A stretch of DNA of 64,000 nucleotides, from the NCBI GenBank assembly GCA_943735955.1, contig OX030956.1, positions 835,912-899,911 of the forward strand. Reading direction: 5' to 3'. The notes under the pieces are model-generated. The model made no database searches. It saw nothing but the letters and a program-made list of their open reading frames with translations, and was not told where the DNA came from. Below, in pieces: positions 42,503-56,000 of the stretch. Within the stretch, counting starts at the first letter, position 1. Every line of letters begins with the position of its first letter. The translations under genes were made by a program, and so were the position numbers. The DNA comes from Piscicola geometra (taxonomy: Eukaryota > Annelida > Clitellata > Hirudinida > Piscicolidae).

Positions 42503-45500
42503 ACATTTATAACTAAAGAGGCAAAGTAAATTTCTCTTAAATTAAAAATTGAAGTTTTCATAACCATTAAGATGATTTCATGAACATTACTTACTAATCA
42601 AAGAAACTCATGTGTTCAAGCCTATTCAAAAATAACTCTCAAGTTGTGGCTTATATCACGATGTCCATTTCTTGTGTTCTTGAATAATAGAATATTTTTA
42701 TTCAATATAAGATTTAAACTACACTTGAATAATGCCATCTTGATTTTAATCTTTTGCCGAATCAATGAACCGCCCTTAATTGAGTGAAAGCCTATTGATA
42801 TGGTTTCAATATATACATTCCTTTATGTGATATTTTCATAACTTCAAGGCATGGCATTGTCTACTTGTTCTGTGAAATCATAACTTTTCCTATTATAGGT
42901 TTGCTTTATAAAAATGGTAAACAATTTCTATGTATTAAAATTAGCTTTTAAAATATCAAATGAAAATTAATTTTTTTATTTACATTTTTTTTATCTGTAA
43001 AGAATACATTTATTAAATAACTGTATTTTATGGATTAATTATTTTTAGTCCCTATAATAAAATTTCTCAATATAAAATGTTGATTGACACGATATAACAC
43101 CTCTTAGGGCTTCAATAAAATGTTATTTATTAGTTATTTTAAAAATGTATTGTTAAACTTGTTAAAAAAGTTATTGTCTAAGCTTTCAACATGTCTTTTT
43201 ATGATCGATAGATTTATAAACATTTAGGAGCAACTATAAACAATGTATTGTCTAACCAAAATAAATAATTTTCTATAAAAAGGAACAAAATACTGTCTTT
43301 ATTAGTCATTCCTACCAACTAATACTGAAATTCATACGCGAAAGTTTCACTAACTAAAATTTTTAAGTGTTTTCATTAAATGTACGTAAACATTGTCAAT
43401 CAATCAATCAATCAATCAAATAAATTTCTATAGCACTCTCTCTCATCAAATTCAAGAGCGCTGTCAAATACAACCCTCCAAAATACCGTCATAAATAATA
43501 ACTATAAAGTTTTTAAATGTGATCTAAAGCGCTGGCTAGATAAAAAGATTTAAAAAAATAGACTTTTATCTGAAAGATCAACTTTGATATTAAAAATATA
43601 TAATAAAATAAAAATAAATTGACAAATCTTGAAATTTTTTTTAAATTTATTACTTTAGTTGAAAATTTAGTTTTTTTACATATTTAGTGCTTGTCTCTTC
43701 TTTGAAAAAAAATATATATGGTTCTTACAAACAAAAATTACATTCTGAATGATTACAATTTTATGATTTTAAAATTTTATCAGTAAAAAAAAGGTTTTTT
43801 ATTCTTTAAAACTTGATCCATGACAATTTTAGCCTTTTCTGTTCAAAATTTAATATTAGTCGAATAATATTAATTTAAGGCTAGATTCATATATATATTC
43901 ACTATTTTAATTAAATAATTAAAAGTATTTCGATTTTTTGACATTTAGAGATTCAACCTTTTAGAAAGTTTTTGATTCTCAACAAAACGCTTTTCTGTTC
44001 ATTCAGATAGTTTCATTTCAAACCTTTTGAAGTAAAAATCTAGAAAAAAACGTTGTAGCTAGTATATTTACTTGAATTATTTTGTATTATTATTTTATTA
44101 ATTATTAAAAACAATTTTTTAAATATTTATTTGTTTAAAGAGAAAAAATAAGTTATCTTTTTTTTATTAAACTAACTTATCAGAAATTATATTTAATGGT
44201 AATCTGAGTCTCATAACCCTAAAACACCTGTACAAAGCGCACTTTTTAAAGTCCTAAAATTACTTTAAAAGCTCACACATAGAGTTTACGGGACAGCAAG
44301 CTTGAGATCTTTAAGTCACACTTCCAGGCACTCATGCTCTTCTAATTAATAACTGCTTCAATAAAACAGAGCAAAAAAGATTTTTATAGATGTTTTTGAA
44401 TTTTAAATTGTGAATTTTAAAACTGATTTCAACTATATTTGAGGTGCTGATTTCAAATAAAAAACAAGTTTTTTCTAGCAGCTCTAGTTTTTTTATAGAT
44501 AATTTGCATATTAATCTTCGACTTTTACTCCATATTTTGCAATATTTAATAACACTACGCAATATAATTTTTTATTAAACTTGAAATATATATTTTACAA
44601 TTATTATATTTGCATTTTTCAATAATTAATAAATTGATTTCAAGAAGAAAAAAAATTTAAATCATTTTGATGTGTTTTTCTATATTTGTGGAGAGTACAC
44701 ATGAAACAAAAACAGTGATTTTATGAAGAAAACTTATCTTGGTTACTTTGATTTTAAACATGAGAATTTGAATAAATCATGAGCACCACACTGGATCTGT
44801 AAGACATGTGAGGAGCATTTCCAGCATTGGACTACTGGAAAAGAAATACTTTTTAAAGCCAATTGCCAAGAAACTTGAATCTATTTTGAGAATATTTGTT
44901 TTTTCTTTATAAACATTATTGAAATCAAATGAAATAAATATAATAAGTGGCCCTATTGTGATTAAGTTTCTGCTAGACGCCTGGTTCTTCATTTGGAAAA
45001 AGTGCTGATACCAACCTTTCACCAACTACCAGAACTATTTGAAATGAGCATTTTCGTTTTGATGTTTTTATTGACGCTAATGAAGGTGATGGTGGCTATA
45101 AAAAAATGTTTTAATAGGATTAATAAAATGATCTTAGAGTTAGAAAACTCAACTTGTCAAAAGAAGCTTCTGAATTTACTAGCTTCTAGATTGAATGAAA
45201 AAAATGTACTGGAAAAAGAATCTAAAATAATTTTTACGGTTTAAGAGAAAAGAATCTTTTACTTTCAAAAAGATACATTTGTGTTTTGTGACGAAATTAG
45301 TGAACTCAGGAAAATTAGGTCTTTCAATACATTTTCCAGACGATTGGCGTTTGAAATGTTTAATATTTCATTTTTTCAAATCATGAACATGTTTTAGCTA
45401 TTTTTATATAAAAATATTTTTATAATTCGAAAAAAAGATTTAAATTATTCGATTTTTTTATTCAGTTTAATTAAAAACCGTGGAGCATAAAAATGGTTAA

Positions 45501-46174
45501 AACAGTATATCTCAAAAACTCGAGCTGCTAGGAAAAACTTCTGCCATATTTGAATTTAGGGGATCAAATTCAAATAAAATCAGCTTGAAATATTCAGACA
45601 CCAAAATGGCGGTTGGCCACTGTTTTTACGATTAATAAAATTTGAAGTAATACTTCACAGAAATATTTTTTTTGCAATATTAATTGTAATAACAAATAAA
45701 TTTTAATCTTACAGCTAAGGTTGTTTGATACAATAGTTATAGTTACAGTTATGAAGGTTTGATTCATATTTTCAAAGAACAAGAACATAAAAACAAATTT
45801 TCAAAACAACGCAGTAACAACTTTAAACTAAATTGCGAGACAAAGAGTTTCAAAAATTCATTCTCATCAATTTCACCTAAAAAGTTGCAATTAATGTTTA
45901 ATTAATTTTAACGTCGTTTACTATTCGTCTACTGCGCTGTCTAGTTTTTATTTTACAAAAAAGTTTTTTACTGACGTAGATCTGAGAAAAAGAAAAAAAC
46001 TTGTTTTAACTTGCAAACATTTTAAATTTCTTTTTTAACATATGCAATCAGTACTTCTCATTCTCGATGTCTTGGGAGTTTTCTTATTTCATCATCTTTT
46101 ATTTTATGTTTGGGCATGTGTGCTGTTATTAAGTTAACATGGGAATAATAATAATGCTTATTTAAAATGGTTGG
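42503..46174. other. Gene-poor AT-rich region
   Basis: No gene, RNA or clear mobile element recognised. A (TCAA)n run at 43398-43424 is followed by AATTTCTATAGCACTC, a pattern seen at ends of some invertebrate short repeats. Short ORFs near 45000 have no support. Confidence 0.6.
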
Positions 46175-46252
46175 CTGAACAGAGATTTGAACTAACGACC
46201 TTCAAGTTGCAGGTCCAACGACTTTACCATCTAGGCCAACCCGCTCGCCTAT
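46175..46252 (-). mobile_element. tRNA-like SINE head, family 2, second copy
   Basis: The minus strand reads GGTTGGCCTAGATGGTAAAG, then GACCTGCAACTTGAAGGTCG, then AGTTCAAATCTCTG, parallel to the tRNA-like head at 3283-3350. The B box and stems are degraded, so I call it a SINE fragment and not a tRNA gene. Confidence 0.6.
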
Positions 46253-46648
46253 AAGTAAAAATAAGTAAAAACATGCACATAAGCTGTTAAATACGTATTT
46301 TTCCAAGTAATCAATAAAAAATTTAATATAAAGTTTTTTTTTCTTGTTGCGCCAGTTTAAATATTATTTAAAATAAATATTTGACTAGTGAGCTTATATG
46401 TGGGACATCATTAAATAAAGGGTTAGTGGGACAAATAAAAATATAAAAAAGTTACCACGGAAGATGAAAATATCAGATATTTTTTTAGCATTTTTGAATT
46501 ACAGTAGTTTCAATAAATAAGTTAAAATATTGCAATAATAATTCAACATACTTTTTTAGTTTAACTTATATTTACAACTTTAAATTAATAAAATGAGTAT
46601 TCAAACGTTCGAGGTATGGAAATCAATAAAAGAAACACCTGACGCCTC

Positions 46649-46657
46649 TATATAAAA
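46649..46657 (+). promoter_or_regulatory. Candidate TATA box of the CD109-like gene
   Basis: TATATAAAA in a slightly GC-richer context, about 440 bases before the start codon at 47096. It is the best TATA-like match upstream of this gene, but the region is AT-rich and chance matches are expected. Confidence 0.3.
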
Positions 46658-47095
46658 TCACATATTGGTTTCAAGCCAACCCGTTTCAGAAAAGTGTTAA
46701 AAGTTTAAGAACTTAACACAATACAATGTTTAGAACGTTTTAGGTTTGTCATTCTCTCCATATTATACAATTCATTGTTTTTAAATAAATAGTTATGAAA
46801 TATACAATATATGTAGATTTTAATATTTAAGTTTTACTTTGTTTGTTGTGAACTTTAGATTATTGATTATAAATATTTTTCTCTATTTGTATGATGCTAC
46901 ACTGTTCTTTATGAATGCTTGAATGTTTGATGAATATAGTTAGTAACACAGTCTATTGATTAGCTAAATAGCATCTTTATTTGATCATTCAAAAAAAAGA
47001 TTCTGATTTTAAACTGATTCAAATTCATAGTTTCTCACAATGAAAAGGCAGAATTTTATATCTGTCAATCATTCTACCGTTGATGAAAATATAAA

Positions 47096-50000
47096 ATGTT
47101 GAGTTTAAAAACGTGGTTAAGTTTTATTTTCTTTTGCTTTGGTTGCCAAGCGTGAGTTTAAAATTCAACAATTTAACTATTCATCTTTAAAATTTAAATA
47201 AGAGTTTACATTTTGCTATTATTTGTTTAACAAAATTACATTAAAAATTCAATGTTTTAAAAAGCTAAACTTTAAATTTAAGTGGGTTTTGTCCGTTTAC
47301 GTGTTTTAAAATTAATTAAAACAGGTTTTAAAATTCAAAATAAAATATAAAAATTCTATTATTGAAAACTTTTTAAATTACAGAGTATCCGATGTTCAAA
47401 ATAATAGTTTTATACTGTTTGGTTCAAAAGTTTTGCTACCAGGATGCCCCTATAAGTTCTTCGTGCACTTCTTTTCCTTCGGAAGAAACGAGCATAGTTC
47501 TGTTTTCAATCTTTCAGTTACCATCAGCAACAAAAAACTACTTGCGTCAATTTTCTATACAAATATAAAAGGTTTTTCATAGTTTTAATTGAATTGATGA
47601 AAATGAAAAGTAATGAAACAATGAACATCTACGAACTCTAAAATTGATATAGTAAACCTATTTCTTTCTAGGTATTTTAGTTCAAATTCGATTCAAAATA
47701 TTCTTTTTTTCCTATCTCTTAGTCTAATATATTAACTTATCAAACAATTTATAGAGTGGGCTTTCAAGTCGATTGAGGTTACTGTTTGTTATATAATTAG
47801 TAATGATTAAACTAAATTTTTATAATTAAAAGTATAGTAACATATCATCTGACATTCAATAAACGAACTGAAACACTATTTTTTTTACATTTAAATTATT
47901 TATAAACTTTAAAGATTCCAAACGATCTTAGTGAAGATGTATACCACTTCACCGCTTCGTTTACTGGACAGATGCCCATCCAACGCTCGCTCAGAGTCGA
48001 TAGAAAAGTTTTTTCAGCATTGATTCAGACAAACAAACATGTGTATGAGCCTGGCAACGAAGGTGAACATTTATAAATTCTGAAAACATAATGAAGATTT
48101 CTATATAGATATCTTTTAAAAAGAACAATTAGTTGAACAAACAAAAAATTTAAATATCATCACTGGTTCCAGTACTATTCAGATCTGTGGTGTATGGTAA
48201 AGGATTTTTCCCACATACAGAAAAAGAAACCTCTCTTACTGTCTTTGTGAGAAAATTTAATAATGTTTTAATGATATAGGAACTATCTAGTTATGTTAAA
48301 ATTTCAAATAATAAATAGTTTGGGATGTCATAACAAATAGATTGGACACCGTGGTCCATATAATAAAAGCGCGAGCATTATTGTAGTAGGGTATGACCCG
48401 GACGGACTTTTAGGCCTTTCAGGTTTTAAAATTTCCATGGGCTCAAACCTAGGACCATCAACTATTGATTAAGACGAGATTCTTCACACATTTGGCTACC
48501 CGTTAACCCATATAAAAAAAATACAATTTGGAAAGTCAAATCAAAACTTCGAAATGTTTTCACTGTTTGCGGGACATTATTTACTATTTTCTTAATATGC
48601 TGTAACTTTACCTAAAGAAAGAGAAACAAAAGTGAAATAAGTGACAACTATCATGTGAAACACAAAATAATATTATAATTGCTCACTAAATGTTCTGGAA
48701 CATTTTATTCAAGCATTGACTTTTTATAACAATAATAAATTCTAGAATTTAGAAAATTTAGAACTTTAAAAAATGTTATGAACAATAAGATTACTATGAG
48801 TTTTACATCTCAGTTGTCACTAATTTTACACATCGTAAAGAACTGTCTAAAGATATATTATTTAATGTGGGTTAAATCTTTCCTCCTATTCGTTTCTGAA
48901 TCAAAAAATGTAACAAAACTAAAAGTTGTTATTTTTTGTAAGGGTAAGAACAGAAATAAAGTAGCATGTTTAAATATAGACCTATGAATAGAAAAGAAAG
49001 ATTTTAAAAGTATATACAATCTGCAGGATTCTAATAACAACGTGGTTTATCAGAAATTTAGTGCATTTTCAGGTATTTTCAATTATATTCTAAACATTTT
49101 TGTTTCATATTTTTAAAATTAGACATTCAGAGGTTTAATGTTAGATATAATGCTAATTCAATCTTGCGCGTTGAAAGCGGGGATACATTTAAAGAATGTT
49201 GAAATTTATGATTGAAGGTGTATTAAAATTGATAATTGGATAATTCTTAAGAATCATACTGATCACAACAGTTAATTGTTAGAAAGGTAATCTTTTCATT
49301 TATGATTTTAATTTTATTGAAACTCAATATTTAATTAGAAGGCGTTGTCAATAGTAGATTCAAGCTTGCGCCTACCACACTTCTCGGAACATGGACAATT
49401 CGATCTCAAAGCAAAGTAACCATTAACTTTATTCAAATATAATTTACTTAATTAAGTCATCAGATTCGAAACATGGAATAGTAACTAAATAATAAATATA
49501 CTTTCAAATATTCAATTTGAAAATATTAGAAAATTCTTTAATTATTGTTTATTGTTCTTTATTAATGCTCGAAGTTAGCATCAGGAGAATGCAAGTTCCA
49601 AGTCAAAAAAGAAAGTTTGGAAATTAATTTTACAAAAACATTCGAAACTTAGTATTTTATTTGTTTAATAGAAGCCAAAATTATTACGTGATTTTCAAAA
49701 TACTAATACTCTAATTTGATTTATCATCCTGTTTCAGATACTGGATTGTTTCAAGTATATTTAAAAATTCCAAAATTTTATCTTTTTTATGAAAAAGTAC
49801 AGTCAAAACAAAAAATCTTAGATCTTTCCATAATTGCGAAGTATTCGTCCTATTTTTTTACATTTTAGAATACTTTCTAAATCTATCATTTATAAATGAA
49901 AGATTTCAAATTATACTGATACTGATCAACTAGTTAAACTTACAAATGTGTATTGTTCTTTATGTATACAGATATAAATATGGGAAATCAATAGAGGGAT

Positions 50001-53000
50001 TCGCAATAGTAAACGTCAAGTATGTTCTTAAAGAGTTTTCGAAAACAATAAAGGTCACATTAAATTAAAGAAAGTACTAAGTTTTAATCAGTTTTCCAAT
50101 TTTCATCAAGTTAAAACGATTTAAAAGAATTTAAACTGAGTTTGTATTTGTTCTAGGTGGTCCATGGTTTTGGTGATATCTCTATAAGCCCAGAGGAACT
50201 GGAGATAGAGAAGAATTTCAAAAATGACAGTTTTATACAGTTTGAAGTCACCGTGGAGGAAACCGGCACTGACTCAGTGGTAGCTTCTTCTGCTCGCATT
50301 CCCGTTTATCTCACCCCATATCGCTTGACGTTCCTTCCTTCTAACAACGATTTTTTCATACCAGGATTCAATTATTGTTTCAAAGTGAGAATATATGATG
50401 TAATATTAAACCAAAATTATTGATTAAAATCTATTAAATTAACCATTTTCTCTCTAAGTTGAAACTTGCAAAAAGAGAAAACGTACCTCTTGAAAAAGAA
50501 AATCTCAGATCAATTAGCATGGTGTTGAGCCAAGGCAGTGTAGCTTTTGACACATTCACTGTAAACGTCAAACCAGAAGGCAGTTTAGATTTTTGTCAAG
50601 AGCTTTCGAAAAACATCACTAACTCTTTCCAAATAAAAGTATGTCAAATTTAATTAATTAATAGGTTTTTTAAATGATATAGAATACCCTTAACTAAGAA
50701 AAAAAAATTAAACATTTTTATTCTTTTTCAGTGACCAATATTACTATATAAAAAGAGCATTAAAAAATATCATTACTAAATAAAAAGAACATTAAATAAT
50801 ATTATTACTAAATAAAAAGAGCATTAAATAATATTATTACTAAATAAGAAGAGCATTAAATAATATTATTACTAAATAAAAAGAGCATTAAATAATATTA
50901 ATACTAAATAAAAAGAGCATTAAATAATATTATCACTAAATAAAAAGAGCATTATATTATAATAAGATTGAATAGTAATATAATAGTATATTGTCATTTA
51001 GTAACTTTCAACTTTTCAAATGCATCGAAATTGTATCTAGATCAGAGGATTTTTTCTTCTTATTCATTATTATTTTATTCGGACTAGGAAGGCACCCTCA
51101 GAAAACTAATTAATCACTTGATTAATTTAAAATAGACTATTTAATTAACTTTTTTTTTCAGGCTATGTTTTATGATTTAGAAACTCAAACCAATGTCACA
51201 GCATCTAAAACTATCCCAGAGTTTGCTTCCTCTAGCAAGGTGTGTTACCTCTTTTCGTTTTTTCTATAAAAGGAAAACAAAATAATAACAAATACAAATA
51301 TATTTTTTTAAAAATATAAATATCATACCATTGATTTAGCCTGGACTCATAATCAGTCAAATAAATGAACGAGAACCAGTCGTAGTAAGCATTGAAAGTT
51401 TTAATATGAAAAACCATACATTAAAATTCAATAATAAAAGTATATGAATGTTTAAATGAAACATAAAAGTCATCATGTCAATAAATTTTCTGAAATCTTT
51501 AAAAAAAACACACTAGCCTGGAAGTAGAGTTCAGTGGGTCATTCAGAGCACTGAAGAAATCTCTAAATTTGGTGTTTTAGTATGAAATATTGTTTATTTG
51601 TTTTCATGAATTTAGAAATTCGTTTGCCTTTTTCGAATGATTTTTCTATAATGTTAAAAAAGAATTTTGTCAGAGTATTTAACTATATTCATTTATGCAA
51701 AAATTAAGTCCCATGAATAATTCTTCCAAATAGGTAAAATCAGGTAAAGAGCTTCTACACAGTGAGCTTGTTACTTCAATCAAGTCAACAAAGCACAAAC
51801 TTTCCTACATGGTTCAAAGCAATTCAGACCCTGAAATTCACACTTTGATTTACACCGTCACTAAGGATAATGAACTTTTGGTAGATTGCTTGAAAATTGA
51901 AGTCAAAACATCTTTTAAAAACAACGTAAGTTTTTTTACCATTTCGAACATTTATTCAACCAATAAGATACTAACTGTTTTATCATTATTTTTGTTATAT
52001 ATTTTTAATAACTTATAATAATTTATCCTGTTTTTAAATAATTTCATTTTACTTCTATACACCTTAGGTTTCGATAACCACTAACAAAAAAGAATTTATG
52101 CCGGGAGAATCAATAGAAGTGACTGTGACAAGTAATGGAACATCTGTTGTGGAAATTCATTCAGAGGATTCTGTTGATGCGTCATTAGATATGGTAATTC
52201 GAAAAATTGAAATTTAAAATAGCTTTAAATAAAAAAAAATTTTTTTTACATGTTTTTATAGGTTTTTAAAAAGAATATAAAAAATAAGTTTGAACCATGG
52301 ACAAACCGAGGAAGATGTAATAGGATGTTGATGAACGTCAGTTTATTTTTTTTGCTTTCAAAGATATATAAATTTATTATCTATTTTTGGCAGTATTTTA
52401 TTTTTTAACTCATCAGAAAGCTGGTTTTTTATTTGTCTCAGACCTTCAATTGACCGATAGACTAAAAAGTAAATTAAATTTCATATTAATTTTTAAAAGT
52501 CGATCAAATATATAATATTAACTCATTTCATATGACATTGAGCTTCAAGGCGAATCAATTAAAATATTCAATAACTATAATTAATTTTAAATTATCTTGA
52601 AATTGATTTTTGAAACATATTTATATTGATAGATACCATAGATAGTATCAAAAATGACGTGGAAGATAAAAATATGGAAGAAAAAGTAACAGAACACGCA
52701 AATGATTTTGAAGAAATTGAGAATACACTTTTCTGGACTGAAAAAACGTTCAAGTATGTTTAATTCATTGCCGCAAGACAAAAATATTCTTATTCCGTTC
52801 ACCCTAAAATATATTTATTAAAATTTTTATTTCTTAAACTTTTTTTTCCAGTGAAAACGGTACAGCTAAATTTAATATTTATTTACCTCCAAAACCGTTG
52901 ACTCAGCCAACTCACTTATTTTTACACGCATTTACATTCGATAAAGATTTGGGGTTGAGTGTGTGTAAAACCCCAGTAGAGGTAAATCTTAAAATATGAA

Positions 53001-56000
53001 ATATCATTAAGAAGCTATCTATAAAGTTCCAATTCATAATATTTTATTTAAATGATTTAATATTCATTTAAATATTATTAAACTATTTTATCGAGTTACT
53101 TGAATTATTCCATGAAACATTCATGAAACCGATTTAAGATAACAGTGAATCCTCCATTCTACTTTTATGTTGACTTGCCCTCAACAAGCGTTTTAGGAGA
53201 GGAAGTGCCAATAACGGTTCATGTCTATAACCCTCACTCAGATGTACTACAGGTTGCTGATAATAAAGATAATAAATTATAAGGATGAAAAAATATATGT
53301 TCTCAATTTTTATTCATATTCATCAATAATTTTTATTTTTGAAGATTTCAGTGACACTGGTTAGTTCAGAGACTTTCAAGACAAAGCTGTGTGTCGAAGA
53401 AGACGAGTGTCAGATGGCAGATATAACACTTACGAAGATAGAATTTGTTGGTTGATAATATATTGATCTTAAACATCTTTAATCATTATTTATAAAAAAA
53501 TTATTATTATTTATAGATAAAGTCTAAAAAACTGAAGACAAAAACTTTCACAATTCTGCCGACGACCACTGGCCGCATTCCCATCCACATAAAAGCGTTA
53601 TCAATTGAGACAAACCTATCATTTGAGGATATCTTGTATGTAAAGGTTAAAATTATAATATAAAATTTTTCACGTGTTCAATCAATCCTTAAAACCTTTT
53701 TTGAATTTTATTGAATAATATTTAACAAAAGAAGATCGTTGAAACTTTTATAACACATTTTATTTAAGTTCGAAGGAGTTAAAAAGTCCTATAGTTTGGT
53801 CTCTGTCATAGATGAGACTTTGGTAACGAATTCTTCTTTGCAATTACTTCCTCGGAACGATCATTTAGTCGAAAATTCAACTTCAGTACAAGCTCTGGCG
53901 TATGGTTTGTATATTTGTATGTTCTAATGGCGGATGTTAAAACTAACAAAACTTTATATAAATTAGTTCATCAAACCTACTTTGTATAAAAAATATAAAT
54001 TTTTATTAAATTGATTTACTCAATATTTTTCAATATCAGTTTGAACCTTATCATATTATATTACCTTTTTTGTCTTTTTCTTAATATAAATGACTAAATT
54101 TTGTTTAAAATATTAAAATAGGAAATGTTTTGATGCCAACTATCGAGAATATGCAAACGGTGTACCAAAACTCGAGAATTCTTGGAAGAGATAAACTCAC
54201 AAGTTTTGCTTCTTTTGCTTACATTCTCAATTATCTAAAACATTTACAAGAATTTTCAGAAATTGAAAAAATCAGAGGCTTCAAGGCGGTTAAAGAAAAT
54301 GCTACTGAACTTATTAACCTAGGTGAGATACTTAGTATTGTTTTTATAAATAAAAATACATTTTTTTATACTTAAAAATAATAATAACTAATTACTACAA
54401 AAATCACATTTTTACAATTTTTTATACAGCTTACCAAAGTCATCTGTTCTTCATGAAGCAAGATGGGTCTTATAGTAACTTGAAAAGCAAAATTTGTGAT
54501 GAAAACAGTGTTTGGTAATAAATAATTTATATAAAAAATTAAAATAAAATTTTAATATACTATTTTTTAAAATTGTAAATATAGTTTCAATAAAAAATTT
54601 ATAAACAATAAAAAATATAATTAACATTAATTATTAAAAAAAAGATATCTTTCAACAATGTTTTGAAGGTTAACCTCACAAGCTCTCAAAGTTTACAGCC
54701 ATGCAATTCCGTTTGTCCCATTCGATGAAAAACGAGCCAAACTCATGGTTGAATGGCTTATAAGTAGGCATTTATAAAATATGTATTTAAGATTAAAATC
54801 TATTAAAAATAACTTTCGATATTTCTATTACAAACATCATGTTTATAAATTAATGAATATGTAAACCAATAAAATTTTTTTTTGATAAAGTATCTGTTGA
54901 ATTATAAATGGAGGAAAATTTATTATTCAATAATAGATTGAAAAAAAGACATTTTGATTTTATAATTTTAAATATACTTTTTTTAAAAAAAATTTACTTA
55001 GGTTTTCAGAATAAAAAGATTTGAAGAGTTTAAATAATATTAAGAGTGACAATGTAATCGAAAAAATTAGAAATGTAATCAAAAATGTTCTTTCATAGCT
55101 TCATTGAGCTTTAATGTAAAATTAAAAAAATAAATGTAAAAAATATAATATTCATGAGTAAATGCAGCAATTTAAACTTGGTTGAAAGAATGAATTGTAT
55201 TTTTGATAAAACTTGAAGTATTCTAACATTCACAGATACACAGACAAAACTCGGTTATTTTAAAGAAACATGCAAAACTAAGAAGGATTTAAAGGTTATT
55301 AATTTTTCGATTAGCAACACATGACTTATGGTTTTAAGCCACGATTCTTAAACCGTTTGGACACCCGTTCGAAACCCATTTCAATCAGCCACTAAAAATC
55401 ACAAAACAGTCTTTTTCATTTATTTGAAAAATTGAATTTTCTCACATATTTTGAAACATAAACAGAAATGAACTGATAATGACTTTGTCAATTTTGATTT
55501 ACAGGTAAAAAAAGAAGATAGAGTGGTGTTGACTGCTTCAGTTTTCATTGCTCTTTTCACTGCACGGGACGCCTTCAATGTCAGTAATAATTTTATATAA
55601 AAAAGTATTTAAAAAATTCATGAAATTATATTTGAATTAAAAAAAACAGTTTTCTTTCAAAGATTAAAAAAAAAAATTTCTTTGAAACGGAACTTCTATA
55701 AATTATTTAAAACCTGATTTTGTCAGTACTTCCTTCAAACAATCCAAAGATTGATAATAAAAGCTTATTCATGAATTTTTAATGAAACATTTCTCACCAC
55801 AAAAATTTTACTTTCAATTTAAGCAGAAAGAAGCTTTAGTTTATAATATAGGTAAATCCAGATTCGACTAAAAAACTTTCGATTCACAGTGTCTATTTGT
55901 TTTTAAAAACAAAAAATCGTATGAAAAAATGAATGAACTCATTTTAAAGAACAGGAGTATAAGAATATGACTTATGTAAGCTGATAATTTAATCAAACGC

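Noticed and set aside
48841..48935. Exon reading VKSFLLFVSESKN as MG2 of the CD109-like protein
   Set aside because: Out of phase on both sides; the exon 48790-48866 in another frame (FYISVVTNFTHRKELSKD) fits both phase and family.
53895..54135. First alignment placing AYGN at the thioester site
   Set aside because: The ungapped alignment to CD109 puts that Gly 21 residues upstream of ILGRD; the site is ILGRD.
55340..55385. tRNA-like B box (GTTCGAAACCC) in a CD109-like intron
   Set aside because: No matching A box or stems; at most a very old SINE fragment.
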